A DNA stretch of 64,000 bases from Lineus longissimus (GCF_910592395.1 NC_088308.1:28907501-28971500); one strand, 5' to 3'; positions 24,301 to 51,385 are shown, counted from the stretch's first letter. Numbers and translations: made by a program. Notes: generated by a model not told the origin, from the letters alone.

Positions 24301-25659
24301 AGTTTAAGATCAGGCACCGACCTGACGAGTGTCTTAAGCTGAGGATTGGAATACATTCCGGTGAGTCCAGTTGCTCCATTCGCCTCTCGTTAACAAACTG
24401 GAATGCATCATTAGGAAATCGTATTCCTGAGATGATGTTATTTAGGAACCGGATAGTTGGAGGGGAGGGGGGGGGGTTCAAAACTATGAGAGTGGACAGA
24501 AGCTGTTGTGATATCCTAACTTGATTTTCTTCCGTTTTATAGGTTCATGTGTTGCTGGAGTCGTAGGTTTAAAAATGCCACGATTTTGCCTCTTTGGTGA
24601 CTGTGTCAATACCTCCTCGAGAATGGAATCAAACGGCTTGCGTAAGTATACCAACCTTGTTCGACACGCCTATCAACAGAAATCTTATTGGTCTTCAGAC
24701 TGCGTAAGTATACCAACCTTGTTCGACACGCCTGTCTACAGAAAGTTTGACTCTTATTGGTCTTCAGGCTGGTGTGAAGTAATCGAAACAAAGATTTTCA
24801 GTCTATGATTAAGTATGCCCTTTTACTTGTAGCGTTGAAGATCCATTGTTCGCCCCAGTGTAAGCAGTTGCTTGATGAACTCAAGGGCTTTGAGGTGGAG
24901 GAGAGAGGCCTTGTCAAAATGAAGGTAAGCTTTCATACGCAGACGGTATATAGCACTTTAAGTCTAAGGGTTTACAATAACAACACTCTGTTCAAGTTAA
25001 GATAATCGCCTCTGACTGGTTGCGACTTAGTGCTCATCGGACAAACTTGGGATTAATGGAAATTAAAACAACATGTGATCTCCCTCCGTGTAACACAACA
25101 ATGCCAAGAATGATTTGTTATGTGCTCCCATTACGGCAGGGCACGCAATGAGTGCATTTGGGTTGTTTGTATAGGCAACTCAAACTTAGATGAGAGATTG
25201 CATCCTTCTATTGCACTGTTCTACTTCATTTTTCATAACCCATACATTCCACTTACACAGGGCAAGGGTGAGATACGCACTTACTGGGTCATCGGTGATA
25301 AAAATTCAAAAACGAGGAAGTTTTCGTCGTCACAATCATCCGTCCAGACACCGAACCACAGCAATGAATCTTCAGACTATGATTTATCACAACCTAGTTC
25401 ACCAGTGGATAATAAAGGACTTCCTAATGGCACCAAATCAGATGGTGATGATAGTCGGTCGACCTCGCCCTCCAAGAAACACCCATCGTCACCCTTGAAA
25501 AAGTTCTTCCAGAGTGGCAGTAAATCGGACTTGGGGAATGAGCGGAAGAAAAGTGCAGGGCAGGTCCCGGAGTCTTTACCACTGTTACCAAGGAGCCAGC
25601 AATGTGCTCCAACGAATCCTGGTTACAGAGACAAATTTGAGATTATTATCAAGGAGTGA
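36..25659 (+). CDS. Receptor-type guanylate cyclase, whole gene (22 exons, 5' end missing)
   Basis: Single-pass membrane receptor converting GTP to cGMP. Exons: 36-374, 8415-8606, 9738-9882, 11750-11896, 12356-12546 (or 12603-12787), 16672-16807, 17946-18100, 19045-19150, 19606-19684, 20365-20524, 20912-21085, 21363-21467, 21655-21726, 21865-22030, 22340-22483, 22742-22925, 23257-23397, 23593-23716, 24117-24360, 24543-24641, 24833-24924, 25261-25659. All phases agree. Joined protein is 1197 aa: ANF-receptor ectodomain about 1-470, TM about 477-496, kinase-homology about 555-830 (pseudokinase loop HGRLKSSNC at 680-688, DFG at 700-702), dimerisation helix about 835-878, cyclase about 890-1070, Ser-rich tail. 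Metal Asp905 and Asp949, guanine-selecting Glu945 and Cys1017, catalytic Asn1024 and Arg1028 are all present, so it should be an active guanylate (not adenylate) cyclase. Family match to NPR1/NPR2/Gyc76C is by recognition; ligand unknown. The signal peptide is probably upstream of the window. Confidence 0.93.
427..493. repeat. Perfect 15-bp inverted repeat
   Basis: Arms 427-441 (gccgactaaccggcg) and 479-493 are exact reverse complements around a 37-base centre. It lies about 50 bases downstream of the exon 1 donor. It may be a small mobile-element remnant or an RNA hairpin in the pre-mRNA. Confidence 0.75.
893..1067. mobile_element. Fold-back (MITE-like) element with TTA flanks
   Basis: Two 51-bp arms, 893-943 and 1017-1067, are perfect reverse complements, and the 73-base centre contains a second nested imperfect inverted repeat (gttcctc..gaatgca against tgcattcagtgaggaac). 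The trinucleotide TTA borders both ends if the element is taken as GGCTGAC...GTCAGCC. A 3-bp TTA/TWA duplication is typical of PIF/Harbinger insertions, so this is probably a non-autonomous element of that group; the family assignment is inference. Confidence 0.7.
7247..7492. repeat. 41-bp tandem array, 6 copies
   Basis: Unit begins tcaaccatggtcagcagagt. Six uninterrupted copies total 246 bp. Copies 3 and 6 carry ctgcag where the others carry cagcag, so the array reads A-A-B-A-A-B, meaning a 123-bp trimer was itself duplicated. Confidence 0.9.
8415..8606 (+). CDS. Guanylate cyclase exon 2: ligand-binding domain
   Basis: Acceptor ctctctttcag, donor gtgagt, phase 0 to 0, 64 residues. [15 protein letters not shown] followed by [18 protein letters not shown] is the usual PTFARTxP ... 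ALLxxFxWxxV block of guanylate-cyclase receptor ectodomains, here close to the strand that opens the second lobe (VTLVYYDK). Confidence 0.93.
8607..9737 (+). other. Cyclase intron 2
   Basis: 1.1-kb intron. Some stretches are moderately GC-rich with overlapping open frames on both strands around 8.7-9.2 kb, but none resembles a protein family or fits the phase, and I see no repeat. Confidence 0.6.
9738..9882 (+). CDS. Guanylate cyclase exon 3: ligand-binding domain
   Basis: Acceptor ctcttccag, donor gtaagt, phase 0 to 1. Encodes [21 protein letters not shown] and an acidic stretch ending [11 protein letters not shown]. It continues the second lobe of the ectodomain and carries an N-glycosylation sequon (NIT). 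Confidence 0.88.
9883..11749 (+). other. Cyclase intron 3
   Basis: 1.9-kb intron of ordinary AT-rich sequence. No exon-like segment, repeat or RNA gene was recognised. Confidence 0.6.
11750..11896 (+). CDS. Guanylate cyclase exon 4: ligand-binding domain
   Basis: Acceptor ctctttccag, donor gtaagg, phase 1 to 1. Encodes [20 protein letters not shown] and [19 protein letters not shown], matching the helix plus GxYVFxxxD strand of ANF-receptor domains. Its phase-1 end fits both alternative copies of exon 5. Confidence 0.9.
12356..12546 (+). CDS. Guanylate cyclase exon 5a (alternative copy A)
   Basis: Acceptor tttcttacag, donor gtaagt, phase 1 to 0, 191 nt. Encodes [28 protein letters not shown] and a short acidic end. 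It is clearly homologous to exon 5b, which begins only 56 bases downstream with the same phases. It supplies a beta strand and following helix of the ectodomain where related receptors have an ARxVIL-type segment. Confidence 0.88.
12603..12787 (+). CDS. Guanylate cyclase exon 5b (alternative copy B)
   Basis: Acceptor tgatttcag, donor gtaagt, phase 1 to 0, 185 nt. Encodes [17 protein letters not shown] and [11 protein letters not shown], aligned with exon 5a over most of its length but diverged at the start. Using both copies would shift the frame, and the 56-base gap is very short for an animal intron, so exactly one copy is probably used per mRNA. The protein with 5b would have 1195 residues. 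Confidence 0.87.
12788..16671 (+). other. Cyclase intron 5
   Basis: 3.9-kb AT-rich intron. I looked for a third copy of the alternative exon (the ILPxPPKYP motif) and saw none. A degenerate inverted-repeat segment lies near 14466-14642. The longer open frames around 15.5-15.8 kb and 16.1-16.5 kb have no exon features. Confidence 0.6.
14466..14642. repeat. Degenerate inverted-repeat element
   Basis: The segment around gcgttagtgacaa near 14611-14640 is an imperfect reverse complement of the segment around acgttagtgataa near 14480-14505, with several mismatches extending outward. It looks like an old terminal-inverted-repeat element. No clear target duplication was seen. Confidence 0.3.
16672..16807 (+). 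CDS. Guanylate cyclase exon 6: ectodomain
   Basis: Acceptor tatacttcag, donor gtaagt, phase 0 to 1. Encodes [20 protein letters not shown], the conserved (A)xLYDAVxLYAxAL helix of receptor guanylate cyclases, then [16 protein letters not shown]. Confidence 0.95.
16808..17945 (+). other. Cyclase intron 6
   Basis: 1.1-kb AT-rich intron with no recognised exon, repeat or RNA gene. Confidence 0.6.
17946..18100 (+). CDS. Guanylate cyclase exon 7: ectodomain
   Basis: Acceptor tatcttccag, donor gtatgt, phase 1 to 0. Encodes [20 protein letters not shown], the G.G.v.iD.nGDr...y.l segment near the end of the ANF-receptor domain, then [16 protein letters not shown]. It contains the sequon NYT. Confidence 0.94.
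18101..19044 (+). other. Cyclase intron 7
   Basis: 0.9-kb intron with a C-rich tract near 18520-18540. No exon or repeat array was recognised. Confidence 0.6.
19045..19150 (+). CDS. Guanylate cyclase exon 8: membrane-proximal ectodomain
   Basis: Acceptor tctttttcag, donor gtaact, phase 0 to 1. Encodes [20 protein letters not shown] then a Cys-bearing stretch [14 protein letters not shown] just before the membrane, like the Cys-containing juxtamembrane region of this family. The donor is weaker than the others. If unspliced, translation stops three codons later (TAG at 19156) next to an AATAAA. Confidence 0.9.
19151..19173 (+). promoter_or_regulatory. Read-through stop and intronic AATAAA
   Basis: Directly after exon 8 the open frame adds Cys-Asn and stops at 19156-19158. 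A canonical polyadenylation hexamer AATAAA sits at 19168-19173. Together they would let an intron-8-retaining transcript end here and encode an ectodomain without membrane anchor or cyclase. Use of this site is inference. Confidence 0.4.
19606..19684 (+). CDS. Guanylate cyclase exon 9: transmembrane segment
   Basis: Acceptor ctgcttgcag, donor gtaacg, phase 1 to 2, 79 nt. Encodes [20 protein letters not shown] followed by GSIIY, a single hydrophobic helix of about 20 residues, then Arg-Asn-Trp-Lys from the next exon as the positive-inside stop-transfer signal. Confidence 0.94.
20365..20524 (+). CDS. Guanylate cyclase exon 10: juxtamembrane region
   Basis: Acceptor ttccattccag, donor gtatgt, phase 2 to 0. 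Encodes [20 protein letters not shown], the family's conserved RkWkyExeLaxlxWkIdw block, then a polar linker. It lies on the cytoplasmic side, linking the membrane to the kinase-homology domain. Confidence 0.95.
20912..21085 (+). CDS. Guanylate cyclase exon 11: start of kinase-homology domain
   Basis: Acceptor ctatttcgtag, donor gtaagg, phase 0 to 0. Encodes [19 protein letters not shown] then [19 protein letters not shown]. The Lys of VAVK (residue 589) aligns with the ATP-contacting kinase lysine. The exon begins with an in-frame ATG, which might serve as an internal start, but nothing else supports that. Confidence 0.93.
21363..21467 (+). CDS. Guanylate cyclase exon 12: kinase-homology domain
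   Basis: Acceptor cttcttgcag, donor gtaaga, phase 0 to 0. Encodes [16 protein letters not shown] and [11 protein letters not shown], highly characteristic of receptor guanylate cyclases (hinge region of the pseudokinase). Confidence 0.97.
21655..21726 (+). CDS. Guanylate cyclase exon 13: kinase-homology domain
   Basis: Acceptor gtgtcttcag, donor gtaagg, 72 nt, phase 0 to 0. Encodes [20 protein letters not shown] then DILK, matching the DiLeNxxixLDxxFxxSlxxDIvkG block. Confidence 0.95.
21865..22030 (+). CDS. Guanylate cyclase exon 14: pseudo-catalytic loop and DFG
   Basis: Acceptor ctcatttttccag, donor gtaagt, phase 0 to 1. Encodes [20 protein letters not shown] then [19 protein letters not shown]. 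The catalytic Asp of true kinases is absent, as in the whole family. The loop reads HGRLKSSNC where HGNLKSSNC is usual. The DFG motif is kept. Confidence 0.96.
22340..22483 (+). CDS. Guanylate cyclase exon 15: kinase-homology C-lobe
   Basis: Acceptor ttcgcttcag, donor gtaagt, phase 1 to 1. Encodes [20 protein letters not shown] and [20 protein letters not shown], the LWTAPELLR ... GDvYSfgiiLxEI signature. Confidence 0.97.
22742..22925 (+). CDS. Guanylate cyclase exon 16: end of kinase-homology domain
   Basis: Acceptor cttctttcag, donor gtaagt, phase 1 to 2. Encodes [20 protein letters not shown] and [20 protein letters not shown], the conserved PxFRPxl and CWxExPxxRPxf blocks closing the domain. 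Confidence 0.96.
23257..23397 (+). CDS. Guanylate cyclase exon 17: dimerisation helix
   Basis: Acceptor cattgtag, donor gtaagt, phase 2 to 2. Encodes [20 protein letters not shown] then [20 protein letters not shown] and HQMLPK: the signalling coiled coil that brings the two cyclase domains together. Near identical to the family consensus. Confidence 0.98.
23593..23716 (+). CDS. Guanylate cyclase exon 18: cyclase catalytic domain
   Basis: Acceptor tttctttgcag, donor gtatgt, phase 2 to 0. Encodes [20 protein letters not shown] and [19 protein letters not shown]. The Asp of FSDICGFT (residue 905) is the first metal-binding aspartate. Confidence 0.98.
24117..24360 (+). CDS. Guanylate cyclase exon 19: cyclase catalytic domain
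   Basis: Acceptor ctcgcttcag, donor gtgagt, phase 0 to 1. Encodes [40 protein letters not shown] and [17 protein letters not shown]. Glu945 of KVET selects guanine and Asp949 of GDAY is the second metal ligand. Confidence 0.98.
24543..24641 (+). CDS. Guanylate cyclase exon 20: cyclase catalytic domain
   Basis: Acceptor gttttatag, donor gtaagt, phase 1 to 1. Encodes [20 protein letters not shown] and [12 protein letters not shown]. Cys1017 completes the Glu/Cys guanine signature; Asn1024 and Arg1028 are the transition-state residues. The donor of this exon is duplicated 62 bases downstream. Confidence 0.97.
24639..24769 (+). repeat. Tandem duplication of an exon-intron boundary (2 copies)
   Basis: Copy 1 (24639-24700) and copy 2 (24701-24769) both begin tgcgtaagtataccaacctt and end with tattggtcttcag plus two or three bases. 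Copy 1 includes the real exon 20 donor. Copy 2 therefore carries a second, identical donor sequence inside the intron. Confidence 0.85.
24833..24924 (+). CDS. Guanylate cyclase exon 21: end of cyclase domain
   Basis: Acceptor tttacttgtag, donor gtaagc, phase 1 to 0. Encodes [20 protein letters not shown] and [10 protein letters not shown], the usual (L)kIHxSxxxxxLL......F.le.RG.vemK block. Confidence 0.95.
25261..25659 (+). CDS. Guanylate cyclase exon 22: last cyclase strand and Ser-rich tail
   Basis: Acceptor cacttacacag, starts in phase 0 with [20 protein letters not shown], which closes the cyclase fold. About 110 further residues are rich in Ser, Pro, Lys and Asp ([33 protein letters not shown]) and probably disordered and phosphorylatable. 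Stop TGA at 25657-25659. Confidence 0.96.
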   Translation, partial: GKGEIRTYWVIGDKNSKTRKFSSSQSSVQTPNHSNESSDYDLSQPSSPVDNKGLPNGTKSDGDDSRSTSPSKKHPSSPLKKFFQSGSKSDLGNERKKSAGQVPESLPLLPRSQQCAPTNPGYRDKFEIIIKE

Positions 25660-27150
25660 GATTAAGAATGCTGGATTAGAGTGCAAGAATAGCAGTGACT
25701 GATGGAAGACATTCACTGATGGCCATAGGCACGCTGAGCAGTTATGGATACTAAGTGACAGGTTGTGACTGGTGGATATCAGGGCATCCAGCGTGTTCAA
25801 TGTACAGTATTCGTCCGGAATGAAGGGGTGTATGCGTTCTGTGATAACGAATGGTAGAACGTGATGACAATAGCCCCCACGATCGCTTGCTTGTCAAGAA
25901 CGTCCCCAAGGACAAAGAAGGCTTAGAGGGGCAGAGCTGTCTCTCCTGAGAAGCTCAATATGCTTTCATAGTAAAATCGTGTGCTGGGTCAACTCATGTC
26001 CACGTGGCAAAGTGCTCTAAGTTGTAGTAGGTAATATCATGTCAGGAGGAAAAGGACGGGCTGTACGTGTCCGTCCGTGGTCGAAATATGGACCATAACT
26101 TAAGGGTAATTAAGTTACCATTAAGTCCTGCTTGTGAACCCTTTCGAGACTCAGTTTTATAACGAGTTTAGAGGCATTCATTCTGGTGAGAACTACTTAA
26201 AATGCAGAATCATTCCATGGAAGACATATAACACGAGGACACAGCACTAAAACGAATGAAAAACCTGAGTGCAACGCGGGAGTTCTAAGTTTAAACGGGT
26301 TAAAGTGGACATGTATTGCCAAAATCTGGCCACTTGAAATTTGCCAAAACTACATGTACTATGTTTCTGATGACAGCATGGGTTTAGATTGGAGCCAAGC
26401 TTTCTCAAACTTAAAAGATATATTACTGGCCATTCAAGAAGTACTGATAACGATAAAATGTAACGGTAATTATACTCTAGTCATAAAGTTATAATGTACA
26501 TAATTTTAATGAGGCGACTTACAAATTACTCATCTAACAATAGTTAAGACAATTACTGACGTAATGGATATGAGAACGCAGGCTTTATTAGGATGTAGTA
26601 CAAAGAATCGAAATTCACTTTGCATAACATAGTTTGTGGTCAGCATTTGATCCACAGATTTTCTCGAGGACTGTGGGGAGGGTGTTCCGTGGGGAACTGA
26701 GGACTGTGGGGAGGGTTTTCCGTGGGGATAAGCAGGAATTTGACAACCCAGATGTGATAGCCAATTTCTTGCTGAGATATATATACATTACGGTAGTAAA
26801 ACAAACAGACACTGGTATGTGTCAGCGGTCGAAGTGGAGAAGTGTATTCTGTTAAGAAATGAATCACTGCATCAGCCATAGATAAGTAACTACAATGAGC
26901 ACTAAACGAGTGTATGAGTGCCATACATTCGTGCTATGAGGTACGGTGGATTCACATTGGTTTGCATGTGGAGGGTTTCCAATTCACGATGTTGCCCCAC
27001 GTTCCTACATCATGTTTTACCAAGACCTGAATCATCTTAAGAGTTGTCGCCAAATTCTCTGCCAGTGTCATGGTGTGTCAGACTTCAAGTGTACATACAT
27101 GTAGGTCGCGTCTGAATGTGTATAATAAAGCACTACTCACCCACTTGGAG
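25660..27150 (+). other. Probable 3' UTR of the cyclase gene
   Basis: No coding signal follows the stop. The first AATAAA in a good context is at 27124-27129, followed by a G/T-rich stretch; another lies at 28345-28350, so the UTR may extend to about 28.37 kb. A 33-bp direct duplication (ggactgtggggaggg...) lies at about 26667-26730. Confidence 0.5.
27124..27129 (+). terminator. Candidate polyadenylation signal AATAAA
   Basis: Hexamer in tataataaag, followed about 35 bases later by a T/G-rich element. It is the first good downstream signal for the cyclase gene; 28345-28350 is the alternative. Confidence 0.4.
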
Positions 27151-28437
27151 CAATTTTTCTCTGGGTGGATTTTGATATAAGCTTCGTGTTCATCAGTGGT
27201 TGTGATGTCCAATAGGACATGTTATTGTTAAATGTGCTTAGCCCTCTGTCTCTTTGTGTAATTGATATAAGATAGCACCAGCTACCACCGGTTCAGTAAT
27301 CATGGAAGGACAGCGGTTTTAGTTGTAAAAGATGATTCGTGTTGGTTTCGCGAAGTCATTGAAATATTCACTCGCAATGTATCCAGGACCAATACCGAGT
27401 TGATTGTAACTCATCTTAAAGTTATGAAAAATGATTGCAAGCTGAAGCATGATTATGTGAAAGAGCTGGTCTATGCCAATGACATTGATATTTCGCCTAA
27501 GGCCGGGGTTAGATAGGATTCACGTTCTCACTATGTTTCACTCAGTCAACTGACTTAGCTAGGCTTAAAAACACGACGCGAGGGTGGAAAGTGACCTCGT
27601 GAATCGTATGTAGCCCGCTCTTTGGAAATGACTTGTTCGTTCTTCATGTCACACATGTAAAGTAATAAGCGACACCTTACCATCTCAATACGTGAAAACA
27701 TGAACTTTGTATAATCGCGGCCAAAGAGTAACTTCGGTGGTTACTGTCTAATCCCGTTATTGGTTTAGGCTATTGTGTTTGTTGGTAAAGGTAGCGATTT
27801 GTAGTTAAATTCAGCCAAAGCAAAGTGTGATGATATGTTTGTTAACCCAATTTTTTATTTCGTACTATGTTGACTACTAGATCTGACAATGTCGAGGCTA
27901 TTTGAATGTCGACCTCTGAGCGTGAACAGTACAACGAAGGCGCTACCGGGTAGAAACAATCACATTACGACATCAACACACTAATAGCCAGTCCTGTCCT
28001 TTGTACACTCTACAGTCATCCACCTGAGACCACTTCATCAGTTACGCATGATCATCCGACAGCTCGGCGTTACCAAACCATCGACTGTCCAAATCTTTTA
28101 AAAGGCATCGAACGACTACGTGCAGTTGGGCTTATGACTGATCGTTTTAAAGGGGTGGTTTTAGATGCTGAAGCGGTCTCGGATCGGACAGACTAGAGTA
28201 TATGAGGTGTTTATGTCTTGTCATTGTTGTACTTACCACGTCCTGTGCGGAAGATTGATTGACGCACAATAATGTAATTATTGTATTATAAATCTTTTAA
28301 ATGCGTTACCAATATGATTACTGTTCATCATAATGAAAGATACCAATAAATTAAGTTTTTTAAATATCGACTTTTTCTGGTTTCTTTTTTAATAAATAAG
28401 TCGCAGTATAAATAGTTCGCAATCTCGCTTCACGACG

Positions 28438-28794
28438 TCATGGTCTATTAACGGCCAAATATATGGTGACATCCTCTGAGAATTGCATCCTGAGTAAATC
28501 AGTGGTTAATGTACCTTGAGGCAGCAGTTGGTATGTATGGAACAGTTCCCGACTCCGAAATGATGCTGCTGTGTCCCTTGCCGCTTTGGTCATATCCCGG
28601 CAATAACCTTGTCCGTAAAGACCAACCTGGGATGGATGAAGGTTACAGCTAAAAAAACGGGATCTTTCTCCGCGCAAACCATCAATGACCGAGGATGGTT
28701 TGTTTACAACAGGAGTCACAAATGTGCCATCTAGGTCTAACATGAAGGAATGCGTACAAGGTTCCTTTCTACATCCATATACGCATTCCTTCAA
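28438..28794 (-). CDS. Unidentified coding-like reading frame, 118 codons
   Basis: Open from an ATG at 28794 to TGA, with protein-like composition (LHPSQVGLYGQGYCRDMTKA, ELFHTYQLLPQGTLTTDLLR). I do not recognise the family. It lies between two genes with convergent 3' ends and could be a terminal exon, a retained fragment of a mobile element, or chance. No promoter or supporting exon was found upstream, where the frames are broken. Confidence 0.25.
   Translation of the reverse strand: MKECVYGCRKEPCTHSFMLDLDGTFVTPVVNKPSSVIDGLRGERSRFFSCNLHPSQVGLYGQGYCRDMTKAARDTAASFRSRELFHTYQLLPQGTLTTDLLRMQFSEDVTIYLAVNRP
28743..28793. repeat. 14-bp perfect inverted repeat
   Basis: Arms 28743-28756 (tgaaggaatgcgta) and 28780-28793 are exact reverse complements around a 23-base centre, at the 5' edge of the minus-strand reading frame. 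Confidence 0.7.
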
Positions 28795-29179
28795 TGGACA
28801 TATCCCATTTTAGCCAGAATATTTGCATGTGGGTGGAGGTCATTTCAGACTGACACTGTGACTATTCACTGCTTAACTGTGTGGGAACCCGCATTTTGCT
28901 GCCCTGATACCAATGAATCCCTGTTTCTCCCAAGGTCATCATGACCAATTCGCACATACAGATATGCCGCTATGAGATTCGATGGCCACTTCCAATCACT
29001 GCATGACACAGACGTCTCACCAGCTTTGACAGCGTTGAAAATGAGAAGACGGTCGCCCTGCGAGAATTACTTTGTAAGTCCCTCCATCATGACTTCTTCA
29101 TGTTGTTGTCTTCGGATTATTGATTGTTCAAAGTACATTTCCCGTTTGACGTATTGCCATGCCGCATTCTGTCTTCCAG

Positions 29180-29486
29180 TCATACCTGAGATCTCAAAGA
29201 GATGGATTCAGAAACGAGACCGCAATTATCGAGAGGCCAGGTAACTCTGATGAGGGACATGCCTGCGGGACAATCACGACAGCCCGGAAGAGCTGAGGAG
29301 GCCGGAGAATATGTACCCAAAAGGCGTGGATGTCTTCTATACTATGTCTCAATTCCAGCTTCCCGTAAGATCTTTGAGACAGCATTGAAAAGGGCTTGCT
29401 ACCTGCTTCGGTTCATGCTGGCGGACAGACCAGGCGTGAGGGAGAGCTTCTACAAGATGTTCGGTCGGTTAGCTTTGATGGGATGA
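29180..29486 (+). pseudogene. Broken coding remnant (frameshifted), family not identified
   Basis: One frame reads DNHDSPEELRRPENMYPKG then VDVFYTMSQFQLP up to about 29365. A different frame takes over at once with RKIFETALKRACYLLRFML and ADRPGVRESFYKMFGRLALM to a stop at 29486. Both halves look like protein, and the junction looks like one indel. Upstream, an acceptor-like site and VIPEISKRWIQKRDRNYREA are followed by stop codons. I read this as a decayed gene or element piece. Confidence 0.35.
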
Positions 29487-29682
29487 GATGACCAAGGGTA
29501 GGTGAGGTACGGTTAACCCGTTCATAAGATAACACCAGAGTTGAAATGATAGCACGACAGAAAACGGCTCATAAATGGTCAAGAAGGATGACCATAACTC
29601 TCTTCGAAGGCAGCAGCTTCTCCAGTCAAGATGGAATGACTAAAGCCAAACAACATGTTAGACTCAGTAACCAAAATGCCAA

Positions 29683-32172
29683 TTTAATTGTCATCTTCAC
29701 TTAAAATGATTTTGTACAAATTCTACAGGACTGGCTACATGCCTATTTACAATGCAATTACAAAGTGACCCACAAGGTCTTATTAAATACACAGACATAT
29801 TTTACAAAAGATCCAAGAAAATCATTCAAATGACAAAAAACAGGAGAATATTGCGTGTTTTCTTACAAGGTCGGATGTTCCACTTCTGCATTACTCATTT
29901 AACGAGGGCACCCAATAAAATATCAGGCATTTACAAGTTCAGCACTGAATTTCGCTGCTCTCGATTAGAATTTTCCTTGAAACAGAGCAGTCACGTAGCT
30001 TTACATTTTATCAAAGTTTTCATTCAACTCTCTCATCCACTCAGTAAACAAGCATAGAAACTCTGCAATAGCTTCGGACATCATGTGACTGGTTCAGAGA
30101 TTTGGTAAAGGACATGTACAGTACACGATAGAGTTCATAACACAATCAATATGTCACAAAAAATCAAGAAAAAAAAATAAATGAGATTCATAAATAATGC
30201 TTCACAAGAATTCTTTAGACCTATACACAGAGACATTCTGTTTTTCTCTACTCATCCCCCCTCTGTCGCATTCAGATGCTACCAGATTACATCATTTCCT
30301 AAAGCATTGTTTTGATATAAACATAATAAATGCAAAGTGGATGAAGAGTGAATGGTGAATCCCAGAGCTCCATAATCAACTGGAAAGTAATGACACATGG
30401 TCAAGCAACTGCAGCTTGGTGAGTATGACAAGCCAGACTCTCCAGTCACAGTACCCAACCTGGTTGAGTGTTGGACGCTTGGTTCATGAACAACATCTTC
30501 TGCCCAGGGATACAACATGTGGTTAGATGACTTTCACTAAGATATGCTATCTCACCAGAACTTGAAGCAGACTCTGATAGCCTAGCCCTGGGATTCATCT
30601 GTATGTTACAATATTATTGAAAGTAATAAAATTATTTCAAACAAACTTGAAGCAGCCACATTCTTCACTGAATCATTGTACCAAACCCATCCTAACTACC
30701 ACAGCTTGGCATGAACAGGAATAGGACAGCCCTTCCCACCTTATCTGCCACAGCTCAATGTGAATGGAACTGCCTCAACCACCCCGGCAAGCTACAATGG
30801 CTCAGTGTGAATAGAACTGCCTCACCCACCCGAGCTACCACAAACTATAGACTGGCCCAGCAATCTGTAAATGCCCCCCCCCCCAAATGTGTCCGGGTTG
30901 GCAGCTCTGTACCAAGGCTCCGGGTTGGCAGCTCTGTACCAAGGCTCCGGGTAGGCAGCTCTGTACCAAGGCTCAGTATGAACATGAATAGCACCCTCAC
31001 ATAAACAATATCAAGCTAGAGCTAGCTTCATTTGATGAGAGCCAAAGGCCAAATCAATCACTTGGCATTTTGGCTACCTTTAACTTGATCAGAAACAAAT
31101 AGTACAAGTTATTATACATTATAAGAGCAGCATGTTTTATCATGAAATTCTTTTCTATGGATCGAAGCTGACTTCGCTGAGTTCCAGGAAAGGAACTTTC
31201 GCACGGAACTGCCAGTGAAATCAGCCTGAATCCTTACAAATAACTCACACAGCGCCCCTCTCAAAACATTCACATCTTAAATAATAAATACAAAAATTGC
31301 ATGGAGTTCTATGACCAAGCCAGGCAAGTCACTGGACTTTAAGAACACCTCCTATGTTTCATCAGTAATGTCTATAGTGATAGCGGGACAAATGAGGGCA
31401 AACATTCTATCCACCACGAGTTCTCCTCAACTCTGATGAGAACAACATGGCTGGAGAGCCTCACATGGCACCATTCTATTCAAGATTCCTTTCAACTTGT
31501 CTCTATTATGCCATCATTCCTAATTATACATAGTATCTTGGCGACATACCTAGCTAGAAAGGCTAGAAATGACTGTGATGACCCTCACATATTTTGAGCA
31601 AATGGTGGAGAATACTTCAATATGATTCTAGAAGATGCTACATCACACATGATATTATTCTGAAGAATATCTACAACCAGAACACAGCACTTACAAAGTG
31701 AATCTACATGTCAGCAGATGCCATTTCCCCCAGACAAGTCATGAGCAGGATGGATCAGATCAACCACAGTATATCAACGTGAATACACGCAGCTAAAGCA
31801 AGCTATCACTGTCCGCATCAGTTGAGCAGCTAAGACGCCCCTTATCTAAAATGTAGAACAAGTCTTGGAACGTAGCAAAGATAAACAGTCCATATTCACA
31901 GATTTTCCTATTTTCGTCTCTCAAGTCTTTGAACCACTAAACCGATAAACCACTCCATGGTGATTTAACCAGCCAGATTTGTGGGTATTTCCACATCAAG
32001 AACCCTTAACAACCAGATTTTTGTTACACAGCTTGAGGCCAGTGAACCCGACAAGTCCAGGACAACATCCAGTCAGCCACACTCCCAACAAGAACTGCCT
32101 TGATCCTTGGGCCGAGTGCTAACAGGCTTTATACAATCACGTGATAACATCCTTTCAACAAGTTGGCTTTGC
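29683..32172 (-). other. Probable 3' UTR / downstream region of SMURF
   Basis: No coding signal is seen below the SMURF stop. The only minus-strand signal variant noticed is ATTAAA (plus-strand bases 29683-29688), so the UTR may be about 2.5 kb. It holds a small 27-bp tandem repeat at 30894-30975. Confidence 0.3.
30894..30975. repeat. 27-bp tandem repeat, 3 copies
   Basis: Three copies of a unit starting cgggttggcagctctgtacc (one copy with gtagg for ttgg) directly after a run of C. Confidence 0.75.
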
Positions 32173-50967
<18,795 letters not shown>

Positions 50968-51377
50968 TATAATACCACTCTGAATACAAGTTATCGCCTT
51001 TCATTCTGCATTATAATGAACAATACCAATCTCCAGCAAATCGTCGAACTCCTATTCTGACTCTGGTAATCGTTGACTTCCGGGTGTATGAATTTACAGA
51101 CTGTTAACTTTCTTTATGATCTGTGTTTCGCCGAAGCAAATATAGTTCAAAATATATTGCTCAAATTTCACAAATTTCACAAGCTGCATGAATCTATTCA
51201 AACAGACTTGACACATTATTCAATTAAAGAGTTTGAAAAATCCAATATATGAGGCATACCTATGTTGTAGCTTTTAGTTCTACGGGATAATTTGGGGTTT
51301 ATCGGCGGAAAGGATCTTCTTGAACACTACCACAATAGCTTGCCGCAGAGCTGGTAAATGGAGAATGCGATAATATA

Positions 51378-51385
51378 TGACGTCA
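51378..51385. promoter_or_regulatory. CRE palindrome TGACGTCA upstream of SMURF
   Basis: Exact CREB/ATF octamer 411 bases 5' of the SMURF ATG, with ETS-like CCGGAA cores nearby at about 51070 and 51392. These motifs are typical of housekeeping promoters, so SMURF transcription probably starts around 51.0-51.3 kb on the minus strand. Confidence 0.4.
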
